Of a stretch of 64,000 bases of DNA, positions 17,431-25,892 are shown in pieces. The position numbers were made by a program, and so were the translations under genes. A model generated the notes under the pieces. That model made no database searches. It had not been told where the DNA came from and saw only the letters and a program-made list of their open reading frames with translations. Source of the stretch: Clostridia bacterium (GTDB lineage: Bacteria > Bacillota > Clostridia > UBA1381); assembly GCA_900756545.1 (NCBI GenBank), contig CAAEKO010000012.1, forward strand, positions 7,261 through 71,260, written 5' to 3'. Within the stretch, counting starts at the first letter, position 1, and every line of letters begins with the position of its first letter.

Positions 17431-18097
17431 GGTTCAGTTTCTTCAGCGCGTCCTTCGCCGCTTCCTGCTCGGCTTCTTTTTTGCTCTGCCCATTTCCGCA
17501 GCCAATGGCTTTTCCGCTCAAGGCTACTTCCACCGTAAAATCCTTGTGGTGATCCGGTCCGTGCTCAGAAATAACAGTATATGCAAGCCGCCCTTTATTA
17601 TCCTTCTGAATGACCTCCTGCAAGGTGGTCTTATAGTCATGACAGCTTTCTCCCCGAAGTGCGGCGTCTAATTCGTCTTTCATCTGCGCAAGCAGCCATC
17701 TCCTGATCACACTGACGTCACTGTCTAGATAGATGGCCGCAATAACAGCTTCATACGCGTCTGATAACACAGAATCCCGATCCCGTCCGCCTGTATTTTC
17801 CTCGCCTCTGCCCAAACGGATATATTTCCCAAGCTCAATCTTACGCGCCAGCTGAGCCAGCGCCGGCTCGCACACCAGCGACGCTCTGATCTTTGACAAG
17901 CTGCCCTCATTTTCCTGCCGCAGCTCCCGGTATAAAAAAGTGCTGACTACTAAACTCAATACGGAATCCCCTAAAAACTCCATCCGCTCATTGTAAGCAC
18001 AGTGGTGCTCGTTAGCGTAGGAGCTGTGAGTCAGCGCCGTTTCTATCAACTGGGGATCTTTAAATTTGTATCCAAGTTTTTCCTCAAAATCCGTCAT
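17417..18097 (-). CDS. rnc: Ribonuclease III
   Basis: A 226-residue double-strand-specific endoribonuclease. The RNase III signature NERMEFLGDSVL lies near residue 36, the second acidic cluster DAYEAVIAAIYLD near 110, and a double-stranded-RNA-binding domain occupies about 150-224, ending with the KKEAEQEAAKDAL motif. It matures rRNA precursors and cuts structured RNAs. The ATG at 18097 follows AAAGG. It is downstream of fabF and overlaps the radical-SAM gene by 14 bases. Confidence 0.96.
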   Translation of the reverse strand: MTDFEEKLGYKFKDPQLIETALTHSSYANEHHCAYNERMEFLGDSVLSLVVSTFLYRELRQENEGSLSKIRASLVCEPALAQLARKIELGKYIRLGRGEENTGGRDRDSVLSDAYEAVIAAIYLDSDVSVIRRWLLAQMKDELDAALRGESCHDYKTTLQEVIQKDNKGRLAYTVISEHGPDHHKDFTVEVALSGKAIGCGNGQSKKEAEQEAAKDALKKLNHETL

Positions 18098-18164
18098 AAT
18101 CCATACCTTTCCTCTTCATTTCAAAAACGAAAAGCAGGGTTGCAGCATATACAACCCTTTTTTC

Positions 18165-19406
18165 TTATTCATCCCTATATTTTTTAAATACAATCGTGGC
18201 GTTGTGCCCGCCGAAACCCAATGAGTTGGACATAGCGTATTCCACCGGCTGGCGCCGCCCTTCATTGGGGACAATATCCAGATCACATTCCGGATCTGGA
18301 TTCCTATAGTTGATCGTTGCCGGGATAAACCCATCCCGAATAGCTAACGCACATACGATTGCCTCAATTCCACCGGCTGCGCCAAGGAGATGGCCGGTCA
18401 TGGATTTTGTGGAGCTGACGGCAACCTTCCTCGCCGCATCCTTAAATACACTCTTAATCGCTGTTGTTTCAAAGCTGTCGTTATATTTTGTCGAAGTGCC
18501 GTGGGCGTTGATATAGGTAATGTCCGCCGGCTCTATTCCTGCATCCGCAATCGCAAGCTCCATAGCTTTCGCGCCGCCTTCTCCGCCAGGAATCGGGCTG
18601 GTGATGTGATAGGCGTCATCCGTAGCGCCATAACCTACCATTTCACAGATAATGTTCGCCCCCCGCGCTTTGGCATGCTCCAATTCCTCCAAAATAACAA
18701 AGCCCGCACCTTCACCCATTACAAAGCCGTCCCGTTCCGCATCAAAGGGCCGTGAGGCGTTCTTCGGGTCTTCGTTGTTCGTAGACATAGCTTTCATGCT
18801 GCAAAATCCCGCAAAGGATAACGGCGTTACAGCCGCCTCTGCACCGCCGGCGATGATTACGTCGTTAGCGCCGTACTGAATATGGCGGTACGCGTCGCCG
18901 ATTGCATTGGTACCAGATGCACAGGCGGAAACTACATTTTCATTAACCCCCCGGGCGCCGAATTTGATCGCGATCTGCGCCGCACCCATATTCGATATCA
19001 TCATGGGGATGAAGAATGGGCTGACCCGTCCCGGGCCCCGGTCCAGCATAGTCTTGTGCTGTTCTGCCAACGTTTCAATACCGCCTACGCCGGAGCCTGT
19101 AATAACTCCAACCCGCCACGGATCCTCTTTTTCCATGTCAAGGCCGGCGTCCTTCATGGCGGCCTCCGCCGCAATCAGTGCAAGCTGTGTATACCGATCC
19201 ATTTTCCGGGCTTCTTTTTTGTCGATATAATCTGTAGGCTCAAAGTTCTTCAATTCGCCTGCAATCTGACATTTAAACTCCGAGGCGTCAAAGCTTTTTA
19301 CTGTATCAATCCCGCATACGCCCTTCTGGATAGAATCCCAGAACGCATCCTTATCATTGCCGATCGGCGTAATCGCGCCGACGCCGGTTACCACTACTCT
19401 TCTCAT
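18165..19406 (-). CDS. fabF: 3-oxoacyl-[ACP] synthase II
   Basis: A 413-residue condensing enzyme for chain elongation in type II fatty-acid synthesis. The Cys-His-His triad is visible: cysteine in VSACASGTNAIG near residue 162, histidine in NAHGTST near 300 and histidine in STKSMTGHLLGAAG near 337. The C-terminus has the glycine-rich NSLGFGGHNA. I chose the ATG at 19406 because GAGGTG lies nine bases before it; a GTG 12 bases upstream overlaps that site. It follows acpP after a 120-base gap and precedes rnc. Confidence 0.95.
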   Translation of the reverse strand: MRRVVVTGVGAITPIGNDKDAFWDSIQKGVCGIDTVKSFDASEFKCQIAGELKNFEPTDYIDKKEARKMDRYTQLALIAAEAAMKDAGLDMEKEDPWRVGVITGSGVGGIETLAEQHKTMLDRGPGRVSPFFIPMMISNMGAAQIAIKFGARGVNENVVSACASGTNAIGDAYRHIQYGANDVIIAGGAEAAVTPLSFAGFCSMKAMSTNNEDPKNASRPFDAERDGFVMGEGAGFVILEELEHAKARGANIICEMVGYGATDDAYHITSPIPGGEGGAKAMELAIADAGIEPADITYINAHGTSTKYNDSFETTAIKSVFKDAARKVAVSSTKSMTGHLLGAAGGIEAIVCALAIRDGFIPATINYRNPDPECDLDIVPNEGRRQPVEYAMSNSLGFGGHNATIVFKKYRDE

Positions 19407-19528
19407 GGTTTGTTTCACCTCATATATACTCTATTATGTTTCTATCTATCTAAATTTAATCAATAATTCACAAAATTCATCCGATTGGGCCGGGACAGGC
19501 CAATTCCTGCCCCTCCCCCAATTCTGCT

Positions 19529-19759
19529 TTATTCTCTCTCTTTAATGTAATTTACAGCATCGCCCACTGTTGAAATCTTTTCAGCATCTTCGTCTGGAAT
19601 CTCAATATCAAATTCTGTTTCCAAGCCCATGATCAATTCAACAATGTCCAGAGAATCAGCGCCCAAATCGTCAATAAAAGATGACTCCATTGTTACAGAC
19701 GCTTCATCAACGCCCAGCTGATCTACAACAACTGCCTTTACCTTTTCAAAAATATCCAT
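19529..19759 (-). CDS. acpP: Acyl carrier protein
   Basis: A 76-residue acidic protein carrying growing acyl chains. The serine that receives 4'-phosphopantetheine is in the standard motif GADSLDIVEL near residue 37; the likely modifying enzyme AcpS is encoded at 34831-35178. The ATG at 19759 follows AGGAGG at eight bases; the in-frame GTG upstream lies inside that site. It sits between fabG and fabF. Confidence 0.96.
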   Translation of the reverse strand: MDIFEKVKAVVVDQLGVDEASVTMESSFIDDLGADSLDIVELIMGLETEFDIEIPDEDAEKISTVGDAVNYIKERE

Positions 19760-19794
19760 CCCCGTCACCTCCTTTCGCGTCTGCGCATATCCGC

Positions 19795-20535
19795 TTACAT
19801 CACCAGACCGCCGTCCACATGGATGACCTGTCCGGTTATATAGCTTGCCATGTCGGAGGCCAGGAATGCCGCCGCATCGGCCACATCCTCTGCCGCCCCA
19901 AACCTAGAGAGCGGAATCGCGTCAAAATATTGTTTCTTCACATCCTCCGGGAGCTGATCGGTCATAGCTGACGCGATGAACCCCGGTGCGATGGCGTTTG
20001 CACGTATTCCTTTTTTGGAAAATTCCTTTGCTGTCGTTTTGGTCAGCCCGATCAGACCAGCCTTGGAGGCGGAATAATTCGCCTGTCCGGCATTGCCCAT
20101 CACGCCCACCACCGATGCAATATTCACAATCGCGCCCCGGCGCTGCTTCATCATAGGCCGCGCCGCCGCCTTGATACAGTGGAACGCGCCTTTTAAATTG
20201 ATATCCATAACCATATCCCAGTCTTCATCAGACATCCGAAGCATTAATCCGTCCCGGGTAATACCTGCATTGTTTACAAGTATATCAATTGTACCGAATT
20301 TGTCAAGTGTTTCCTGCATTAAATTTTGTACATCTTCAAAATTTCGTACGTCGCCCTTAACCACAATACAGTCCACACCCAGCTTTTTGATTTCTTCACA
20401 GGTCTCATCCGCATATGTAGAAGAAGGGATATCGTTGATCACGATATTCGCGCCTAAACCTGCCATTTTCACCGCGATCGCTTTACCGATCCCCCGCCCT
20501 GAGCCTGTAATAATTGCTGTTTTTCCCTGTAACAT
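19795..20535 (-). CDS. fabG: 3-oxoacyl-[ACP] reductase
   Basis: A 246-residue short-chain dehydrogenase that reduces 3-oxoacyl-ACP with NADPH. The cofactor motif TGSGRGIGKAI begins near residue 10, NNAG lies near 87, the catalytic serine is in NIASVVG near 139 and YSASKAG (YxxxK) near 152. The start ATG at 20535 lies one base after the fabD stop codon. Position between fabD and acpP supports the fatty-acid role over other dehydrogenases. Confidence 0.94.
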   Translation of the reverse strand: MLQGKTAIITGSGRGIGKAIAVKMAGLGANIVINDIPSSTYADETCEEIKKLGVDCIVVKGDVRNFEDVQNLMQETLDKFGTIDILVNNAGITRDGLMLRMSDEDWDMVMDINLKGAFHCIKAAARPMMKQRRGAIVNIASVVGVMGNAGQANYSASKAGLIGLTKTTAKEFSKKGIRANAIAPGFIASAMTDQLPEDVKKQYFDAIPLSRFGAAEDVADAAAFLASDMASYITGQVIHVDGGLVM

Positions 20536-20536
20536 A

Positions 20537-21472
20537 TCAGCCGCACACTCCTGTCAAAGTTTTTTCTAAGGACGCCATATCCTCCACATTATAGGTAACC
20601 GCTTCTTTGCTGATTTTCTTAACAAATCCGCTGAGAGTCTTACCCGGTCCGATCTCAATAAATGTGTCCACGCCATCATCCAGCATACGGCGTATGGATT
20701 TTTCCCAAAGAACGGAATTGGACACCTGTTTTACCAAAAGCGGGATAATATCCTCTTTTGCGTTCACATAATCCGCCGTAACATTGGTAATGATTGGGAT
20801 CTGCATATCATGTACCGTCACATTTTCAAATTCCTTTTGCAGCTTTTCTCCCGCGCCGATTAACATACTGCAATGGAACGGGGCGGATACGGGTAAAAGC
20901 ATCGCCCGTTTTGCGCCCGCCTCTTTTGCCAGCGCGCAGCAGGCCTCCACTGCTTTTACTTCACCGGAAACCACGATTTGTCCCGGACAGTTGAAATTCG
21001 CCGGCTCACATACGCCTTCTGCCGAAGCTTTCTTACAGCATTCTACGACAGTCTCCGGCGCCAGTGCGATAATCGCCGCCATTGCGCCAATACCCTGCGG
21101 TACTTCCTCCTGCATATATTTCCCGCGTTTTTTGACCAGCCTTACCGCCTCCTTGAAAGCCAGAGAGCCGGACGCGATATGCGCCGTGTATTCCCCAAGG
21201 CTCAGCCCCGCCGCCACATCGGCTTTTATGCCCTTTTCCTCCAGAACCCGCAGCGCCGCCGTACTCATAGTCACTATGGTAGGCTGCGTGTTTTCCGTAA
21301 CCATCAAGGCGTCCGCGCTGCCGCGGAATATCATTTCCTCAATATCAAATCCGAGACTGTCGGAAGCCTCCTCAAATACCTGCTTTGCGCACACAAAATT
21401 GTCCGCTAATTCCTTTCCCATGCCGACAGTCTGCGCACCCTGCCCGGCAAATATAAACGCTGTTTTTCCCAT
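20537..21472 (-). CDS. fabD: Malonyl-CoA:ACP transacylase
   Basis: A 311-residue acyltransferase that loads malonyl groups onto ACP. The nucleophile serine is in GLSLGEYTAH near residue 90, the N-terminal FAGQGAQ motif near 8, and the catalytic histidine in SAPFHCSML near 200. The ATG at 21472 follows AGGAGG at six bases. The gene lies between fabK and fabG in the same operon. Confidence 0.95.
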   Translation of the reverse strand: MGKTAFIFAGQGAQTVGMGKELADNFVCAKQVFEEASDSLGFDIEEMIFRGSADALMVTENTQPTIVTMSTAALRVLEEKGIKADVAAGLSLGEYTAHIASGSLAFKEAVRLVKKRGKYMQEEVPQGIGAMAAIIALAPETVVECCKKASAEGVCEPANFNCPGQIVVSGEVKAVEACCALAKEAGAKRAMLLPVSAPFHCSMLIGAGEKLQKEFENVTVHDMQIPIITNVTADYVNAKEDIIPLLVKQVSNSVLWEKSIRRMLDDGVDTFIEIGPGKTLSGFVKKISKEAVTYNVEDMASLEKTLTGVCG

Positions 21473-21488
21473 TTCAAACCTCCTGCTG

Positions 21489-22427
21489 TTACAGCTTAGC
21501 TTCTATACCTTTTATAATTGTATCTATTCCGCTGAATAAGTCCTGAATAATCTGCGCACAAGGCTGGATATCATGAACCATAGCCGCGCTCTGCCCGGCC
21601 ATCAGGGAACCCATTTCAACGTCGCCTTCCTCAAAAGCCCGGCGCAGTCCGCCTACGCCTAACGCCTCGATTTCATCAAAGCTGGCGCCCTGCTTTTCCA
21701 GCCGCTCATATTCCTGGGTTAGCTTGTTTTTCAGCGCCCGCACCGGCGCACCGTTTGCCCTCCCGGTCACGACCGCATCCCTATCCTTTGCTTTTAAAAC
21801 GGCTTGCTTGTAGTTGTCGTGCGCCAGACATTCCTCGGAGCAAATAAATCTTGTACCGACCTGAATGCCGTCAGCGCCTAAAGCCAGCGCAGCCGCCGTG
21901 CCCCGCGCGTCCGCAATGCCGCCTGCGGCAACCACCGGAATGCTGACAGCCTCCTTCACCTGCGGCACCAATACCATCGTTGTCAACTCACCGATATGTC
22001 CGCCGGCCTCTGTTCCCTCCGCAATAACCGCGTCCGCACCGGATTTTTCCATTCTCTTCGCCAGTGCAACGCTGGGGATAACCGGGAAGACCTTGATTCC
22101 CGCCGCTTTCAAATCCGGGATGTATTTTGCAGGATTCCCTGCTCCGGTTGCCACCACAGCCGGCTTCTCTTCTAAAATCACCTTCATAACGTCATCCGCA
22201 AAGGGCGACATCATCATCACATTTACGCCAAACGGCTTATCCGTCAGCTTCCGCGCCTTCTGAATCTGTTCCCGGACGGCCTCTGCCGGCGCGCCGCCGG
22301 CCGCGATCAATCCCAAACCGCCGCCGTTGGATACCGCCGCCGCTAATTCTGCTGTTGCCACCCAGGCCATGCCGCCCTGGATAACCGGATATTCAATGCC
22401 AAGAAGCGTACACAATTTTGATTTCAT
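21489..22427 (-). CDS. fabK: Enoyl-[ACP] reductase II (FMN-dependent)
   Basis: A 312-residue nitronate-monooxygenase-fold flavoprotein that reduces enoyl-ACP, the last step of each elongation cycle. Typical segments are the start YPVIQGGMAWVA, EGTEAGGHIGE near residue 140, and GADGIQVGTRF near 195. FabK is structurally unrelated to the triclosan-sensitive FabI, and no fabI is seen here. I chose the ATG at 22427 behind AAAGGA; a TTG six bases upstream is less likely. It lies between fabH and fabD, which supports FabK over a general nitronate monooxygenase. Confidence 0.92.
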   Translation of the reverse strand: MKSKLCTLLGIEYPVIQGGMAWVATAELAAAVSNGGGLGLIAAGGAPAEAVREQIQKARKLTDKPFGVNVMMMSPFADDVMKVILEEKPAVVATGAGNPAKYIPDLKAAGIKVFPVIPSVALAKRMEKSGADAVIAEGTEAGGHIGELTTMVLVPQVKEAVSIPVVAAGGIADARGTAAALALGADGIQVGTRFICSEECLAHDNYKQAVLKAKDRDAVVTGRANGAPVRALKNKLTQEYERLEKQGASFDEIEALGVGGLRRAFEEGDVEMGSLMAGQSAAMVHDIQPCAQIIQDLFSGIDTIIKGIEAKL

Positions 22428-22448
22428 TTGCAAAAATCCTTTCCATAT

Positions 22449-23426
22449 TTAGATTTCCAATAAAGCCGCGCCCCATGTCAGGCCGCCGCCGAAGCCAACG
22501 ATAACAACCTTATCGCCCTTTTTCACTTTGCCTTTCTCTACAGCCTCACATAACGCCACCGGGATTGACGCCGCCGATGTGTTGCCATATTTCTGTATGT
22601 CCACAAACATTTTGTCATCCGAAACACCCATGCGTTTCGCCGCGCCGTAAATGATCCGGGTATTGGCCTGGTGCGGTACGATCATGGCAATGTCGTCAAT
22701 GGTCAGGCCCGCGTCCGCAATCACCTTGTTTGCGGCCTCCGCCATGATTTTCACTGCGAATTTCATAACCTCAGCTCCGGCCATCCAAATCGTGGATTTG
22801 TTCTTTCCGACCCGTTTTTCCAGTTCCGCTTCATCCTCTTTGCATGCCAGGCATGTCAGCTTTTCGCCGTCCTCGCCTCTGGCGCCAATGTGAACGGACA
22901 GAATCCCATTTTCCTCGGACGCCTCCAGCACTGCCGCACCGGCCGCATCACCGAACAGGATGCAGGTTCCGCGATCCTGATAATCCGTAATTTTGCTCAG
23001 GGAATCCGCACCCACGATTAAAACTTTTTGATAAAAGCCGGTTTCAATAAACTGCTTTGCTACCGTCAGCGCCGTGACGAAACCAGAGCACGCCGCATTT
23101 AAATCGAATGCAGCCGCTTTGTGTGCACCCAGATTCTTCTGGACTACACAAGCACAGGAAGGCGTAAAATAATCCGGGGTGATCGTCGCAATAATGATTA
23201 GATCCAATTCCTCCGCCGAAACGCCCGCATCCTCCATCGCTCGCTTCGCCGCCGCCGTAGCAATATCCGTGGTGTATTCGTTCTCCGCTGTAATATGGCG
23301 TTCCTTGATGCCTGTGCGCTGGGTGATCCATTCATCATTCGTTTCCACGATTGTTTCCATATATGCGTTATCGTAGATTTTCTCGGGCACATAAAGCCCG
23401 TAACCTGTGATCTTAGCCTTTTTCAT
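22449..23426 (-). CDS. fabH: 3-oxoacyl-[ACP] synthase III
   Basis: A 325-residue initiating condensing enzyme joining an acyl-CoA starter to malonyl-ACP. The catalytic cysteine is in LNAACSGFVTAL near residue 112, histidine in VPHQANTRI near 250 and asparagine in YGNTSAASIP near 280. The C-terminal GFGGGLTWGA is typical. It is preceded by plsX and followed by fabK, the usual clostridial order. The ribosome site (AAAGGG) is somewhat far from the ATG. Confidence 0.95.
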   Translation of the reverse strand: MKKAKITGYGLYVPEKIYDNAYMETIVETNDEWITQRTGIKERHITAENEYTTDIATAAAKRAMEDAGVSAEELDLIIIATITPDYFTPSCACVVQKNLGAHKAAAFDLNAACSGFVTALTVAKQFIETGFYQKVLIVGADSLSKITDYQDRGTCILFGDAAGAAVLEASEENGILSVHIGARGEDGEKLTCLACKEDEAELEKRVGKNKSTIWMAGAEVMKFAVKIMAEAANKVIADAGLTIDDIAMIVPHQANTRIIYGAAKRMGVSDDKMFVDIQKYGNTSAASIPVALCEAVEKGKVKKGDKVVIVGFGGGLTWGAALLEI

Positions 23427-23459
23427 GTTTTATTAACATCCCTTTCCGAATTATATCTG

Positions 23460-24458
23460 TTATTTTTCCTCTGTATTTGTTATTGACTCACCGATATTTT
23501 GGATTAAATTCGTTTCTACGAATTTCTTTGCCTGAATAATAGCTGAATAAGCAGCCTTCACATCCGATGAACCATGTCCCTTGATAACCGGTTTTTTCAC
23601 CCCTAAAAGCGGTGCGCCGCCATATTCCCGGTAGTCCATCATTTTTTTGAATTCTCCGATACCGCCCCGGACAAAAAGGCTTCCCATTTTAGTTATGGTA
23701 TTTTTCATAAAAATCTGTTTAACGATCCGGGAAATCACAGCGCCCATGCCCTCGACAGTTTTCAGGATAACGTTACCCACAAAGCCGTCGCAGACGATCA
23801 CATCGGCTGTACCCTCCATTACGTCCCGGCCCTCGATATTCCCGATAAAATTGACGTCCGCCTCCTGCAAAAGCGGATAGGTTTCTTTGGTCAGGGTATC
23901 TCCCTTGCCCTTTTCCTCGCCGTTGCTAATCAGGCCTACTGTGGGATTAGGGATATCCAATACATTTTTCATGTAAATACTGCCCATGACCGCGAACTGC
24001 ACAAGATTAACGTCCTTGCAATTGGTATTTGCCCCGGCGTCAATCAATAGCTTCGGCCCCTTTGCCGTAGGCAGAAGGGTTGCCAGCGCCGGACGGTGTA
24101 CGCCCTTGATCCGGCCCACAACTAAAAGCCCGGTGGTCAAAAGCGCTCCAGTATTGCCCATAGACAAAAGCGCGTCTCCGCCGCCGTTTTTCAAAAGTCT
24201 TCCGCCAACGACTACAGACGCATTCTTTTTTGTCCGCACTGCCTTGGCTGGTTCCTCATGGTTTGAAATCACCTCGTCTGCGTTAACGATCTCTATCTTA
24301 TCCCCTGGATAGTTGTATCTTTTCAGTTCCTTCCGGATAATATCCTCTTTCCCGACAAACACAATCTCCATCCGGAGCTCATTTGCCGCCTTCACCCCGG
24401 CCCCAACCGGAACCTGCGGGGCATTGTCGCCGCCCATGGCGTCAATAATGATCTTCAT
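23460..24458 (-). CDS. plsX: Phosphate acyltransferase PlsX
   Basis: A 332-residue enzyme converting acyl-ACP to acyl-phosphate for glycerolipid synthesis. The N-terminus MKIIIDAMGGDNAP is the family hallmark; VDAGANTNC near residue 155 and CDGFVGNVILKT near 225 are also characteristic. It is peripheral to the membrane. The ATG at 24458 is preceded in frame by a GTG that I do not favour. It lies between fapR and fabH, so it should be repressed by FapR together with the fab genes. Confidence 0.95.
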   Translation of the reverse strand: MKIIIDAMGGDNAPQVPVGAGVKAANELRMEIVFVGKEDIIRKELKRYNYPGDKIEIVNADEVISNHEEPAKAVRTKKNASVVVGGRLLKNGGGDALLSMGNTGALLTTGLLVVGRIKGVHRPALATLLPTAKGPKLLIDAGANTNCKDVNLVQFAVMGSIYMKNVLDIPNPTVGLISNGEEKGKGDTLTKETYPLLQEADVNFIGNIEGRDVMEGTADVIVCDGFVGNVILKTVEGMGAVISRIVKQIFMKNTITKMGSLFVRGGIGEFKKMMDYREYGGAPLLGVKKPVIKGHGSSDVKAAYSAIIQAKKFVETNLIQNIGESITNTEEK

Positions 24459-24491
24459 CACAAATCCAATTCCTTTCCCTGCATGAAATAA

Positions 24492-25049
24492 TCATTTTGC
24501 GTCTTCTGTAACCACCATATTGAATTTACCCCGGAATACTTCCTTTAATTCAACTTTTATACGAACCCAAACAATATATTCCTCCGTATCCTTGACACGC
24601 TTTACTTCAAATTTAGCAATCAGCTTATCGCCTTTTTTGATTTCTTTCATAAATTTTACATTGGCCACCTTGATTACCGCCGTTTTTGCATTCAGAAGGT
24701 GCAAAGCCAAATTTTCTGCAAAAGCGAACACCGCCTGCCCCTGTACAATATCCGTTCCCCCAAAGGTCATGGATTCGTCGGTAATCATGACAGAAATACC
24801 ATCGTGGTATGGATTCAGATCCAGCAAATCGCCGGTCTGGGCAGAATTATTCCGCGAAAGCTCGCTGGCAGCCACATTTTTGATCCGCTCCCGGTATTCC
24901 CGGATTCCCAACTCCGCCCGGTCCAGCCGGATGGTAGCGACGCTGACCTTGAACTGTTGGGCCAATTCCTCGTCCTTCAAAAATGGATTTTCTTCAATTT
25001 TCTGTTTTAATCTTTCGTGGCGCAGTTTCTTTTGCTCCGCTTTGCCCAT
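24492..25049 (-). CDS. fapR: FapR, malonyl-CoA-responsive repressor of fatty-acid and phospholipid genes
   Basis: A 185-residue regulator with a DeoR-like helix-turn-helix (about residues 15-50, with VSVATIRLDR as recognition helix) and a C-terminal hot-dog domain (about 80-185) that binds malonyl-CoA in the known family. The start is MGKAEQKKLRHERLKQ. It is the first gene of the fab operon. Just upstream lie a consensus promoter and a palindrome matching the known FapR operator, so autoregulation is likely: high malonyl-CoA would release the repressor and open the whole fapR-to-fabF run. Confidence 0.93.
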   Translation of the reverse strand: MGKAEQKKLRHERLKQKIEENPFLKDEELAQQFKVSVATIRLDRAELGIREYRERIKNVAASELSRNNSAQTGDLLDLNPYHDGISVMITDESMTFGGTDIVQGQAVFAFAENLALHLLNAKTAVIKVANVKFMKEIKKGDKLIAKFEVKRVKDTEEYIVWVRIKVELKEVFRGKFNMVVTEDAK

Positions 25050-25113
25050 TCTTTCTGTCTTTCCTTTCCCGGAATCAACCCGAATTCGACAGGTTTCCCG
25101 TATTTATGAATAG

Positions 25114-25133
25114 TTATTATGACCAGATAATAA
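25114..25133 (-). promoter_or_regulatory. FapR operator candidate
   Basis: Perfect seven-base arms TTATTAT and ATAATAA flank CTGGTC on the minus strand. The whole matches the Bacillus FapR site pattern TTAGTACCTRGTACTAAT at most positions. It lies just downstream of the predicted start point of the fapR promoter, where binding would block transcription. Confidence 0.7.
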
Positions 25134-25146
25134 AAACACTATATGC

Positions 25147-25175
25147 ATTATACTCCATTCCATTCCAATTTGCAA
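25147..25175 (-). promoter_or_regulatory. Promoter of the fapR-plsX-fab operon
   Basis: On the minus strand TTGCAA and TATAAT are separated by exactly 17 bases. The leader to fapR is about 90 bases and contains the operator-like palindrome at 25114-25133. Confidence 0.82.
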
Positions 25176-25284
25176 GTCCTTTTAAAAAAATTCACAATTT
25201 ATACACAAAATATGGTATACCAACGTCAGGCAAATACCACAGATACTGTGTTTTTCCGCTGTCGATACTTCACTTATTCAGACG

Positions 25285-25322
25285 AAAAAAAGAAGCGGCG
25301 GTCATATCCGTCGCTTCTTTCC
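25285..25322 (-). terminator. Terminator of nifS-nifU
   Basis: On the minus strand the arms AAGAAGCGACGG and CCGCCGCTTCTT (one G-T type mismatch) with a short loop are followed by TTTTTTT, just past the nifU stop codon. The remaining 25050-25327 stretch holds only this and the fapR control region. Confidence 0.85.
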
Positions 25323-25327
25323 CCATT

Positions 25328-25756
25328 TTATTCATGCCTTTGACAGGAACCGCAGCAGAAATCACAGGCGCTTTTATTTTCCTGAACTCCGCCCTGATTC
25401 TCCTTATAGCTGGCGATCGCCGCATGGATCGCCTCCTCCGCCAGCACAGAACAATGTATTTTTTCCGGCGGCAGACCATCCAGCGCCTCCATGACCGCCT
25501 TGTTAGTCAGTTCCAGCGCCTCATCCACTGTCTTTCCCTTCACCATCTCCGTAGCCATGGAGCTGGTCGCGATCGCCGCGCCGCAGCCAAACGTTTTAAA
25601 CTTTACGTCCTTGATCACATTATCCTCAATATCCATGTAAATCTTCATAATATCGCCGCATTTTGCATTACCAACCTGGCCTACCGCGTTTGCGTCCGCA
25701 ATCTCGCCCACATTCCGCGGATTTGAAAAATGATCCATTACTTTTTCACTGTACAT
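25328..25756 (-). CDS. nifU: Iron-sulfur cluster scaffold protein, NifU/IscU type
   Basis: A 142-residue scaffold on which Fe-S clusters are built. The three cluster-binding cysteines are visible in NAKCGDIMKI near residue 32, FGCGAAIATSS near 58 and HCSVLAEEAIHAAI near 100. The C-terminus adds a cysteine-rich tail, CDFCCGSC, seen in many clostridial members. I chose the ATG at 25756 (MYSEKVMDHFSNPRN), which is the family N-terminus; AAAGGA lies 12 bases upstream. It is downstream of nifS, its sulfur donor, with a 136-base gap. Confidence 0.92.
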   Translation of the reverse strand: MYSEKVMDHFSNPRNVGEIADANAVGQVGNAKCGDIMKIYMDIEDNVIKDVKFKTFGCGAAIATSSMATEMVKGKTVDEALELTNKAVMEALDGLPPEKIHCSVLAEEAIHAAIASYKENQGGVQENKSACDFCCGSCQRHE

Positions 25757-25892
25757 AACTATAACCATTCCTTTCCGTGCCAAAAGCACAAAATCATCTG
25801 TGAAAATCCTCAAACAAATTGTGCGTAAAAACAGCGCTGTGAATATGTGTACGCAAGTAAGCTCAAACTGTTCTTCGGAATTTTCTCAAAAC

